Below are positions 37,436 to 44,735 of a stretch of DNA of 44,735 nt, piece by piece (position 1 is the first letter of the stretch; each line of letters opens with the position of its first letter). The notes beneath the pieces were generated by a model. The model did not search any database. It worked only from the letters and a program-made list of their open reading frames with translations, and was not told the DNA's origin. The translations under genes and the position numbers were made by a program. Origin of the DNA: Micromonospora sp. KC213 (GTDB lineage Bacteria; Actinomycetota; Actinomycetes; Mycobacteriales; Micromonosporaceae); the NCBI RefSeq assembly GCF_004348325.1, contig NZ_SMKF01000027.1, positions 1 through 44,735 on the forward strand, written 5' to 3'.

Positions 37436-39874
37436 TTACGGCATCGGCTGGCGCGGCACCGACGCCCCCGAGCCGCCCGCCGGACCGCCCACCGAGCCGT
37501 CCGCCGGGGCGGGCAGGTGTCCGAGCACCACGTCCAGGACGCGGACCGCGTCCGGCTTGGACAGCGGATTGTTGCCGTTGCCGCACTTCGGCGACTGCAC
37601 GCAGGACGGGCAGCCGGCCTCGCAGCCACACTCGGCGATCGCGTCCCGGGTGGCGCGCAGCCACGCCGCCGCCGTCCGGTACGCGCGTTCGGCGAAACCC
37701 GCCCCGCCCGGGTGGCCGTCGTAGACGAAGACGGTCGGCGCTTCGGTGTCCGGGTGCACCGCGGTGGACAGGCCGCCGATGTCCCAGCGGTCGCAGGTGG
37801 CCATCAGCGGGAGCAGCCCGATCGCGGCGTGCTCGGCGGCGTGCAAAGCGCCCGGGATGTCGGCCGCCTCGACGCCGGCTAGAGCCAGCGACCGCGGCGA
37901 CACGGTGAACCACACCGCGACGGTGCGCAGTTCCCGCGCCGGCAGGTCCAGCGGGCGGGTGTCGATCACCTCGCCGGAGGCGATCCGCCGTCGCTGGTAC
38001 GAGACCACCTGGTTGGTCACGTCCACCTCGCCGAGGAAGAGCCCCACCGGTCCGGCGTCGAGGTACGAGCGGACCGACACCACCGACAGCGAGGTGACGT
38101 CCCGGGCGTGGGTGGACCAGTCCGGCTCCTCGGCGTGCACCAGCGCGCACCCGTCGGCCAGGTCGAGGGCGTCGACCACGTACGAGACGCCCTGGTGCAG
38201 GTAGACCGCCCCGGGGTGGACGAGGACGTGCGACGAGCCGGCGTCCACGGTGCCGAGCAGCCGCCCGGTCGACGCCTCGACCACGCAGACCGGAGCGCCG
38301 TCGGAGCCGCGTAGGTCCACCTCGGGCCGTTCCCGGTGCCGCCAGTACCACCCGGTCGGGCGCTGCCGCAGCGCGCCGGCCGTGACCAGGGAGTCGACCG
38401 CCTCCTTCGCCCCGTCGCCGAAAAGTTCCAGGTCGGCCGGGGTGAGCGGGGCTTCGGCGGCGGCGCAGGCGAGCTGCGGGGCGAGCACGTACGGGTTGGC
38501 CGGGTCGAGCACGGTCGCCTCGACGGGCCGCCCGAACAGCGCCTCCGGGTGGTGCACCAGGTAGGTGTCGAGCGGATCGTCCCGGGCCACCAGCACCGCC
38601 AGGGCCTCGTCGCCGGAGCGTCCGGCCCGCCCGGCCTGCTGCCAGAGCGAGGCCCGCGTGCCGGGCCAGCCACAGATCAGCACCGCGTCCAGTCCGACCA
38701 GGTCGACGCCGAGTTCCAGGGCGTTGGTGGAGGCGAGACCGAGCAGTTCGCCGTGCAGCAGGGCCCGTTCCAGCTCGCGCCGCTCCTCGCGCAGGTAACC
38801 GGCCCGGTAGGCGGCCACCCGGTCGCCCAGTCCGGGCACCGCCTCGTCGAGTGCGCGTCGGGCGTTGGCCGCCACCACCTCCGCGCCGCGCCGGGAGCGG
38901 ACGAAGGCGAGCGTGCGTACCCCCTCGGCGACGGTGTCGGCGAGCAGGTCCGCGGTCTCCCGCAGCGCCGACCGGCGGACCTGGAGCAGATCGGCGTCGG
39001 GGGCGGGCGTGGCGGCGGCCGGCAGCAGCGGCGGCTCCCAGAGCGCGAAGGTCACCCCGCCGCGCGGCGAGGTGTCCTCGGTGACGGCGACCACCGGCAG
39101 CCCGGTGAGCCGCCCGGCGGCCGTCGCCGGGTCACCCGAGGTGGCCGAGGCGAGGACGAAGACCGGCGTACCACGAAAGCGCGCGCACTGCCGGCGGAGT
39201 CGGCGCAGGACGTGCGCGACGTGCGAGCCGAACACGCCCCGGTAGGTGTGGCACTCGTCGACCACCACGTACGCCAACCGGCGCAGGAAGCCGGACCACC
39301 GCGCGTGCCCGGGGAGGATGCCGTGGTGCAGCATGTCCGGGTTGGTCAGCACGAACCGGGCGTGCCGGCGGATCCACTCCCGTTCGGCGCGCGGGGTGTC
39401 CCCGTCGTAGGTGGCCGGGCGTACCCCGTCGAGGCCCAGGTCGGCGACGGCGCGCAGCTGGTCGGCGGCGAGCGCCTTGGTCGGGGCCAGGTACAGCACG
39501 GTGGCCCGGGGGTCGGCGAGCAGCGTGGCCAGTGCCGGCAGTTGGTACGCCAGCGACTTGCCGGACGCCGTCCCGGTGGCCACCACCACGTGGTTTCCGG
39601 CGTACGCCAGCTCGGCGGCCTCGGCCTGGTGCCGCCAGGGGGCGACCACGCCGCGCCCGGCGAACGCCGCCCGCAGCGGCTCGGGGGTCCACCGCGGCCA
39701 GGGCGCCGGCTCGCCCGGCCGGGCCGGAACCCGTTCGACGTGGGTGACCGGATCGGTGCCGTGGTGGCGGGCGCGCAACCGGCCCAGCAGTTCCCCGGGC
39801 GCCGCCGGCTGCCGGCGACCGGGGCCGGGTCCTGCCGATGCGGTGGCTGCGGGGTTCACGTCCTGCACTTTCAT
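37436..39874 (-). CDS. DEAD/DEAH helicase of the MrfA/Rv3649 type
   Basis: The product has 812 residues. Motif I is ATGTASGKS at 99-107, motif Ia APTKALAADQL near 130, motif II VDECH at 205-209 and motif III SATS at 243-246. The C-terminal part carries RAGRSGDEALAVLVARDDPLD (motif VI) and a four-Cys cluster starting CGCEAGCPSC at about 749, as in MrfA (DUF1998) helicases. MrfA-type proteins repair DNA cross-links in Bacillus. The link next to the tad locus matches the mycobacterial Rv3649-Rv3659c order. Start is ATG 39874, divergent from the STAS gene. Confidence 0.9.
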   Translation of the reverse strand: MKVQDVNPAATASAGPGPGRRQPAAPGELLGRLRARHHGTDPVTHVERVPARPGEPAPWPRWTPEPLRAAFAGRGVVAPWRHQAEAAELAYAGNHVVVATGTASGKSLAYQLPALATLLADPRATVLYLAPTKALAADQLRAVADLGLDGVRPATYDGDTPRAEREWIRRHARFVLTNPDMLHHGILPGHARWSGFLRRLAYVVVDECHTYRGVFGSHVAHVLRRLRRQCARFRGTPVFVLASATSGDPATAAGRLTGLPVVAVTEDTSPRGGVTFALWEPPLLPAAATPAPDADLLQVRRSALRETADLLADTVAEGVRTLAFVRSRRGAEVVAANARRALDEAVPGLGDRVAAYRAGYLREERRELERALLHGELLGLASTNALELGVDLVGLDAVLICGWPGTRASLWQQAGRAGRSGDEALAVLVARDDPLDTYLVHHPEALFGRPVEATVLDPANPYVLAPQLACAAAEAPLTPADLELFGDGAKEAVDSLVTAGALRQRPTGWYWRHRERPEVDLRGSDGAPVCVVEASTGRLLGTVDAGSSHVLVHPGAVYLHQGVSYVVDALDLADGCALVHAEEPDWSTHARDVTSLSVVSVRSYLDAGPVGLFLGEVDVTNQVVSYQRRRIASGEVIDTRPLDLPARELRTVAVWFTVSPRSLALAGVEAADIPGALHAAEHAAIGLLPLMATCDRWDIGGLSTAVHPDTEAPTVFVYDGHPGGAGFAERAYRTAAAWLRATRDAIAECGCEAGCPSCVQSPKCGNGNNPLSKPDAVRVLDVVLGHLPAPADGSVGGPAGGSGASVPRQPMP

Positions 39875-39999
39875 GAGGGTGTTCGGGTGGTGAACGACCG
39901 GGGGGATGGGTAAGGAGGAGCCGCCGCCGGTGACCGGAGGTCGGCCCGGCGGGGATGGTTAGATGCCCAGGAGAGTTTACGACTCTCGGAGGAGGACTG

Positions 40000-40356
40000 A
40001 TGGAGCTGTCGCTGGCGACCCGCACCGTGGGGGAGCACACGGTGCTTGAGGTCGGCGGTGAGGTGGACGTCTACACCGCACCTCGGCTGCGCGAACGGCT
40101 CCTCGAACTGATCGACGGTGGCGCCCGGCAGGTGATCGTCGATCTCGGCCGGGTCGACTTCCTCGATTCCACCGGCCTGGGGGTGCTGGTCGGTGCCCTC
40201 AAGCGGCTCCGCTCGGCGAACGGATCGTTCGCTCTGGTCTGCGACAAGGAGCCGCTGCTCAAGATCTTCCGGATCACCGCCTTGGACCAGGTCTTTCCGT
40301 TGCACCCGACGATCGAGGCGGCGATCGCGGCCGATCCGAGCGGCGCCGGCGCGTGA
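40000..40356 (+). CDS. Anti-sigma factor antagonist (STAS, BldG/RsbV-like)
   Basis: The product has 118 residues from ATG 40000 with GGAGGAGG upstream. It is a complete STAS domain ([39 protein letters not shown]). Ser57 in DSTGLG is the expected phosphorylation site for a partner kinase. It probably binds the RsbW-like protein encoded next and frees a sigma factor. BldG is the closest named type in actinomycetes, but the name is not certain, so the symbol is left empty. Confidence 0.9.
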   Translation: MELSLATRTVGEHTVLEVGGEVDVYTAPRLRERLLELIDGGARQVIVDLGRVDFLDSTGLGVLVGALKRLRSANGSFALVCDKEPLLKIFRITALDQVFPLHPTIEAAIAADPSGAGA

Positions 40357-40790
40357 TGGCCACGGTCCGGCTCTCCTTCTCGCCGGCTCCGGTGCACGTG
40401 CGTACGGCCCGCCTGGTGGGGGTCGCGGTGGCCCGCCGGGCCGGGGTGCGCGAGGATCTGCTCGACGAGGTGCGTCTGGCCATCGGTGAGGCGTGCACCC
40501 GCGCTGTGGCGCTGCACCGACAGTACGGACTGCCCGATCCGGTGCTGGTGGAGATGTCCGACTCCGGGGCGTACCAGGTGCGTGTGGTGGACCGGGCGCC
40601 GATCGAGGCGGGCATCGGCCTGGCCGCGTTGAACGCCGACGAACTGGCCAACGAGTCGCTCACCGACGAGGCACTCACCACGGGCGTCGGGTTCGCCCTG
40701 CTCGCCGGCTTCGTCGAGGATCTTCAGGTCCGTCCGGTGGACGAGGGGGTCGGCACCGAGGTCCGGATGGTGTGGCCGGTCGGTCGCTGA
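40356..40790 (+). CDS. RsbW-like anti-sigma factor ATPase
   Basis: The product has 144 residues from ATG 40356, overlapping the STAS stop (GTGATG); GTG 40353 is also possible. It has the GHKL fold order: VRTARLVGVAVARRAG, an N-box-like LDEVRLAIGEACTRAVALH, a DSGAYQVRVVDRAP strand-loop and a G-box-like TTGVGFALLAGFVED. The N-box shows a Glu but not the classical Asn, so kinase activity could be altered. It pairs with the STAS protein in a partner-switching module. Confidence 0.85.
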   Translation: MATVRLSFSPAPVHVRTARLVGVAVARRAGVREDLLDEVRLAIGEACTRAVALHRQYGLPDPVLVEMSDSGAYQVRVVDRAPIEAGIGLAALNADELANESLTDEALTTGVGFALLAGFVEDLQVRPVDEGVGTEVRMVWPVGR

Positions 40791-41102
40791 CCTTCACTTT
40801 CCCGTACGAGGTCGTGACCCCACGTGGTCGCGGCCTCGTCGCGTCTCTGGGCTCCCATATCAGATTTTTTCTCATAACACAGTTAGAAATATCATCAGGA
40901 CACGGTGTGCCCCGGTTGTGACCTCCAACACTAGGCAGGGCTACAGTCTGTGGGTTGTCAGCACGTGAGCCCTCCCGCAACCAGCGGATATGGACGTTGA
41001 TCATGGTCCGTCGGGGCGGGTTGGCGCGCGTGCGCAACCGCATCCAGGCGCCGGGCAGACGTCCACTGGCCGGCGCGACCGTGTCGGTACAGGAGGACAC
41101 AG
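40791..41102. other. Intergenic region ahead of the pyrophosphatase gene
   Basis: This 312-base region has no convincing gene. An AT-rich patch at about 40855-40900 (with TTTTTTCTCATAAC) stands out and may include a terminator tail for the sigma-control pair or a promoter for the pyrophosphatase gene. AGGAGGACAC gives the ribosome site just before 41103. Confidence 0.5.
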
Positions 41103-43463
41103 ATGTCCGGGACCATGGCCGCCCCCGAAGGCGGCGCGCTGTCCCTCACCGGAGCGAACCTGACGTACGTCGTCATCGCGGCGGTCATCGCCGCGGTGGC
41201 CCTCGTCTTCGCCGCGGCCTTGACCAAGGCCGTGCTGGCAGCCGGTAAGGGCACCACCAACATGCAGGAAATCTCCGGAGCGGTACAGGAGGGGGCCTCC
41301 GCGTACCTGCTCCGGCAGTTCAGGACGCTGGCGATCTTCGTCGTCATCGCCGTCGTACTCCTCTTCCTGCTGCCGGTGCACGACACCGACGGCAGCGAGG
41401 TCGCGGTGAAGATCGGCCGTTCGGCGTTCTTCGTGGTCGGTGCCCTGTTCAGCGCGTTCATCGGCGGGGCCGGCATGTGGCTGGCCACCCGCGCCAACCT
41501 CCGCGTCGCCGCCGCGGCGCGCGAGGCGCAGGGCGGGCGCGAGGCCGCCATGAAGATCGCCTTCCGCACCGGCGGCGTGGTCGGCTTCCTCACCGTCGGC
41601 CTCGGCCTCCTCGGCGCCGCGCTGGTCGTCATCCTGTTCGAGGGGGACGCCCCGACCGTGCTGGAGGGCTTCGGCTTCGGCGCCGCCCTGCTGGCCATGT
41701 TCATGCGGGTCGGCGGCGGCATCTTCACCAAGGCCGCCGACGTCGGTGCCGACCTGGTCGGCAAGGTCGAGCAGGGCATCCCCGAGGACGACCCCCGCAA
41801 CGCCGCCACCATCGCCGACAACGTCGGCGACAACGTCGGCGACTGCGCCGGCATGGCCGCCGACCTCTTCGAGTCGTACGCGGTCACCCTGGTCGCCGCT
41901 CTGATCCTCGGCCGCGCCGCGTTCGGCGAGGCCGGTCTGGTCTTCCCGCTGATCATCTCCACCATCGGGGTGCTCATCGCCATCGTCGGGGTCTTCATCA
42001 CCCGGCTGCGCGCCTCGGACCGCAACGGCCTGACCGCCATCAACCGCGCCTTCTACCTCTCCGCGGTCCTCTCCGCGGTGCTGGTCGCCGTCGCCGCCTT
42101 CCTCTATCTCCCGGCCACCTTCGCCGAACTGGAGGGCGGCCTCACCGGCGTCGACGAGAACCCGCGTCTGGTGGCCATCGGCGCGGTCGTCATCGGTATC
42201 GTGCTGGCCGCCGCTATCCAGGCGCTGACCGGCTACTTCACCGAGACCAACCGGCGTCCGGTGCAGGACATCGGCGCCAGCTCGCAGACCGGCCCGGCCA
42301 CCGTCATCCTCGCCGGCATCAGCGTCGGCCTGGAGTCGGCGGTCTACTCGGCGCTGCTCATCGGCGCCGGTGTCTTCGGCGCGTTCCTGCTCGGCGGCAG
42401 CTCCATCACGCTCTCGCTGTTCGCGGTGGCGCTGGCCGGCACCGGCCTGCTCACCACCGTCGGCGTGATCGTGGCGATGGACACCTTCGGCCCGATCTCC
42501 GACAACGCCCAGGGCGTGGCCGAGATGTCCGGCGACATCGACGAGAACGGCGCGCGCATCCTCACCGAACTGGACGCGGTCGGCAACACCACCAAGGCGA
42601 TCACCAAGGGCATCGCCATCGCCACCGCCGTGCTCGCCGCCACCGCACTGTTCGGGTCGTACACCGACACGCTGCGCAGCTCGTATGCCACCGCCGGGGT
42701 CGGCGACGTCGGCACCGAGATCCTCAACTCGCTGAACGTGGCCAACCCGCGCAACCTGGTCGGCCTGATCATCGGCGCGGCGGTGGTCTTCCTCTTCTCC
42801 GGGCTGGCCATCAACGCGGTGTCCCGTTCGGCCGGCGCGGTGGTGATGGAGGTCCGCCGGCAGTTCCGCGAACTGCCCGGCATCATGGACGGCACCCAGC
42901 GCCCGGAGTACGGCAAGGTCGTCGACATCTGCACCCGGGACGCCCAGCGGGAGCTGATGACCCCCGGTCTGCTCGCCATCCTCGCCCCGATCGCGGTCGG
43001 GTTCGGCCTCGGGCCGGGCGCGCTGGCGTCGTACCTGGCCGGGGCGATCGGGGCGGGCACCCTGATGGCGGTCTTCCTGGCCAACTCCGGTGGCGCCTGG
43101 GACAACGCCAAGAAACTCGTCGAGGACGGCGCGTACGGCGGCAAGGGCTCCGAGGCGCACGCCGCCACCGTCATCGGTGACACCGTCGGCGACCCGTTCA
43201 AGGACACCGCCGGCCCGGCGATCAACCCGCTGATCAAGGTGATGAACCTGGTCTCGCTGCTGATCGCGCCGGCCGTGGTGGCGTACAGCGTCGGCGACGA
43301 GCGCAACACCCCGCTGCGGGTGGCCATCGCGGTGGTCGCGACCCTGGTCGTCGTCGCAGCGGTGGTGTTCAGCAAGCGCAAGGGCGTCGCCATGGACTCC
43401 TCCTCCGGCGGCGGGACCGGCACCGACGCGGGCAACCACGAACGCGCCACGGTCAAGGCCTGA
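41103..43463 (+). CDS. hppA: Membrane H+-translocating pyrophosphatase, K+-independent type
   Basis: The product has 786 residues with about 16 TM helices. The pyrophosphate site motifs are complete: DVGADLVGK at 213-221 and DNVGDNVGD at 239-247, plus a late DNAKKLVEDG region and DTVGDPFKDTAGPA. The GNTTKAITKG stretch puts Lys at 498 and Thr at 501, the signature of K+-independent enzymes (K+-dependent ones have Ala there). It couples pyrophosphate hydrolysis to proton export. An AGGAGG ribosome site lies 7 nt before ATG 41103. Confidence 0.97.
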   Translation: MSGTMAAPEGGALSLTGANLTYVVIAAVIAAVALVFAAALTKAVLAAGKGTTNMQEISGAVQEGASAYLLRQFRTLAIFVVIAVVLLFLLPVHDTDGSEVAVKIGRSAFFVVGALFSAFIGGAGMWLATRANLRVAAAAREAQGGREAAMKIAFRTGGVVGFLTVGLGLLGAALVVILFEGDAPTVLEGFGFGAALLAMFMRVGGGIFTKAADVGADLVGKVEQGIPEDDPRNAATIADNVGDNVGDCAGMAADLFESYAVTLVAALILGRAAFGEAGLVFPLIISTIGVLIAIVGVFITRLRASDRNGLTAINRAFYLSAVLSAVLVAVAAFLYLPATFAELEGGLTGVDENPRLVAIGAVVIGIVLAAAIQALTGYFTETNRRPVQDIGASSQTGPATVILAGISVGLESAVYSALLIGAGVFGAFLLGGSSITLSLFAVALAGTGLLTTVGVIVAMDTFGPISDNAQGVAEMSGDIDENGARILTELDAVGNTTKAITKGIAIATAVLAATALFGSYTDTLRSSYATAGVGDVGTEILNSLNVANPRNLVGLIIGAAVVFLFSGLAINAVSRSAGAVVMEVRRQFRELPGIMDGTQRPEYGKVVDICTRDAQRELMTPGLLAILAPIAVGFGLGPGALASYLAGAIGAGTLMAVFLANSGGAWDNAKKLVEDGAYGGKGSEAHAATVIGDTVGDPFKDTAGPAINPLIKVMNLVSLLIAPAVVAYSVGDERNTPLRVAIAVVATLVVVAAVVFSKRKGVAMDSSSGGGTGTDAGNHERATVKA

Positions 43464-43476
43464 TCCTCGGTAGGCA

Positions 43477-43511
43477 ACGGTCCCCGGTCGACCACGTCGA
43501 CCGGGGACCGT
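43477..43511 (+). terminator. Terminator after the pyrophosphatase gene
   Basis: Arms 43477-43491 and 43497-43511 are exact reverse complements (15 bp) around a CCACG loop, 13 nt after the stop. This is a strong rho-independent-type hairpin without T-run. Confidence 0.8.
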
Positions 43512-43558
43512 CCGCCTGACCGGTGGCGCGTTTCCCGCGAGGCCGTACGCTGCCTTGC

Positions 43559-44101
43559 ATGCGTACGTGCCGGGCGGCAGCCGCCGGAAGGATCACGGTG
43601 GTCCTGGCCACGCTCGTACTCGTCGTCACCGGCTGCGGTGGCGGGCCCAGCCCCCGGGTCTGGGCCGCCTCGGTCTGCGAGGCACTCACCCCGTGGCGGG
43701 CCGAGATCAACAAGCTGACCAGCAGCACCAAGCAGCAGATGACCGCGCAGACCACCCCGGCTCAGGCCAAGGAGAACCTGGTGCGGCTCTTCGCCGGCGC
43801 GGCGCAGGCGAGCGAGACCGCCCGCCGCCAGGTCGCCGCCGCCGGGGTGCCGGAGACCGAGCACGGGGAGGAGATCTCCCAAGGTTTTCGGACCACCCTG
43901 GAGAAGGTGCGGGACGCGTACGGCCGGGCCCGGGACACCATCGACGGGCTCGGCACCACCGAGCCGGCCGCCTTCTACGACGGCGTCAGGGCCACGGTCG
44001 AGACCCTGACCAAGGAGTACGACGAGAGTGCGCTGGACACCAGCCGACTCGACTCGGAAGAGCTCAAACAGGCCTTCGACGAGGTCCCGGAGTGTCGCTG
44101 A
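43559..44101 (+). CDS. Lipoprotein
   Basis: The product has 180 residues from ATG 43559. The N-terminus is a type II signal peptide: basic start, hydrophobic core (ITVVLATLVLVV) and lipobox VTGC with Cys at residue 26. The mature part is helical (AAQASETARRQVAAAGV, EKVRDAYGRARDTIDGL) and acidic at the end. It is likely attached to the outer face of the membrane. Function is unknown. Its stop overlaps the start of the next gene by 10 nt. Confidence 0.85.
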   Translation: MRTCRAAAAGRITVVLATLVLVVTGCGGGPSPRVWAASVCEALTPWRAEINKLTSSTKQQMTAQTTPAQAKENLVRLFAGAAQASETARRQVAAAGVPETEHGEEISQGFRTTLEKVRDAYGRARDTIDGLGTTEPAAFYDGVRATVETLTKEYDESALDTSRLDSEELKQAFDEVPECR

Positions 44102-44735
44102 CCCCTGCCGACCCCACCCCCCGACCGGTGCGCCAGCTCTCGCTGTTCGGCACCGAGGCCGCGGACCCGTCGGTCGCCGACCTGGCCGGCCTGCTCGCCG
44201 GTCCCGGCGAGGTGGTCCGGATGGGGCGCACCGCCCGGCTGTCGATCACGGTCGACGCCGCCTGGCGGGTGCACGTGCTCGTCGCCGAGCTGCGGGCGCG
44301 CGGGCTCGCCGCGAGCTGGGAGTCGATTGGGGAGCAGGCGGTGGGCGAACCCGCAGCGCCGCCGCGGTTCGCGGTCCGAACGTCGTACGTCCGGACCCTG
44401 GCGCCGCTGGCCACGGCCTGGCTGGCCGGCCACGGGCGCAAGCGGCCCCCCGCCGGCTTCCACCTCAACGGCCGGCGGCTGCGGCTCTGGCTCGCCGGCG
44501 CGGGTACGCCCGACCCCACGGGATTCCTGCTCGGGCTGAGCGGGACCGACCGGGAATGGTGGCCGACGGTGCGGTCGGCGCTGGCCGCCGTGGGGCTGCC
44601 CGTCGCCGTGCTGGAGGCGGAGGCCGGCGGCCCGGCGTTCCGCATCACGGGCCGGCGACGGCTGGCCCGGCTTGCCGAACTGGTCGGTGAGCGCCCGTCC
44701 GCCGTGCCCCCGGAGGTCTGGCCGCCAGCCCCGCC
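44092..44735 (+). CDS. Hypothetical actinobacterial protein (cut by window end)
   Basis: The frame is open from GTG 44092 to the window edge, giving 214 codons. The start has a VRQLSLFGTEAADPSVADLAG segment, followed by GRTARLSITVDAAWRVHVLVAELRARGL and RTLAPLATAWLAGHGRKRPP. It is an Ala/Arg-rich mixed fold with no clear catalytic motif. The gene overlaps the lipoprotein gene by 10 nt, so the pair is co-translated. Similar proteins sit in this region of other Micromonosporaceae, by recollection only. Confidence 0.75.
   Translation, partial: MSLTPADPTPRPVRQLSLFGTEAADPSVADLAGLLAGPGEVVRMGRTARLSITVDAAWRVHVLVAELRARGLAASWESIGEQAVGEPAAPPRFAVRTSYVRTLAPLATAWLAGHGRKRPPAGFHLNGRRLRLWLAGAGTPDPTGFLLGLSGTDREWWPTVRSALAAVGLPVAVLEAEAGGPAFRITGRRRLARLAELVGERPSAVPPEVWPPAP

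Noticed and set aside
37092..38351. 419-codon minus-strand frame across the helicase 3' part
   Set aside because: Shadow frame of the helicase and the 68-residue gene; composition is Arg/Gly-rich without motifs.
1..44735. CRISPR arrays, rRNA and tRNA genes
   Set aside because: No regularly spaced identical repeats and no rRNA- or tRNA-like segments were seen on either strand.

Overview
The window is GC-rich actinobacterial DNA, most consistent with Micromonospora or a close relative in Micromonosporaceae. The evidence is the very high G+C with strong third-position bias, many GTG starts, and a chromosomal block with an actinobacterial tad pilus locus, an MrfA/Rv3649-type helicase, a STAS/anti-sigma pair and a membrane pyrophosphatase. 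The genus is an inference from gene content and order; no rRNA or other marker is present.

Positions 1 to about 32.7 kb are an integrated element, essentially a siphovirus prophage with unusual extras. From 1 to 6.5 kb there are small early genes on the + strand: Cys-rich proteins, an XRE regulator, a DnaC-like ATPase, small membrane proteins, and a divergent pair of paralogous membrane-tethered proteins. From 6.5 to 25.4 kb lies a nearly complete morphogenesis and lysis module on the + strand. Its order is small and large terminase, RyR-domain protein, portal, MuF minor head protein with a C-terminal GNAT-like domain, scaffold, major capsid protein, decoration protein, connectors, tail terminator, major tail protein with an Ig-like domain, frameshifted tail assembly chaperones, tape measure, minor tail proteins, M15-like peptidase and r1t-type holin. 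A minus-strand Excalibur-domain gene interrupts the tail module like a moron. From 25.6 to 32.5 kb the strand reverses: a set of translationally coupled small membrane proteins, a DUF2637-like membrane protein with a C-terminal HTH, an excisionase-like HTH gene on the opposite strand over tandem 9-bp repeats, small hypothetical genes, and a divergent XRE-TPR/GntR regulator pair. This last block resembles the spread and regulatory genes of actinomycete integrative conjugative elements rather than a normal phage lysogeny region. No integrase, FtsK-type translocase or replication initiator is visible in the window.

The element ends at about 32.7 kb inside tadA. The chromosomal sequence resumes at the conserved TDVLVNG stretch, so the N-terminal part of the pilus ATPase is missing and should lie beyond the left end of the window. 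Downstream are tadB, tadC, a Flp-like pilin (DUF4244), a TadE-like protein and an Rv3654c-like protein (32.7-36.1 kb). They are followed by a LURP-one-related protein, a 68-residue protein, the helicase, a BldG/RsbV-like antagonist with its RsbW-like ATPase, the K+-independent H+-pyrophosphatase, a lipoprotein, and a gene cut by the right edge.

The most interesting points are the insertion into tadA, the MuF-GNAT fusion with a coupled small downstream gene, the divergent paralog pair with apparently leaderless promoters, the Excalibur moron, and the conjugation-like membrane cluster inside a phage-type element. All function calls rest on reading motifs by eye; no database search was possible.
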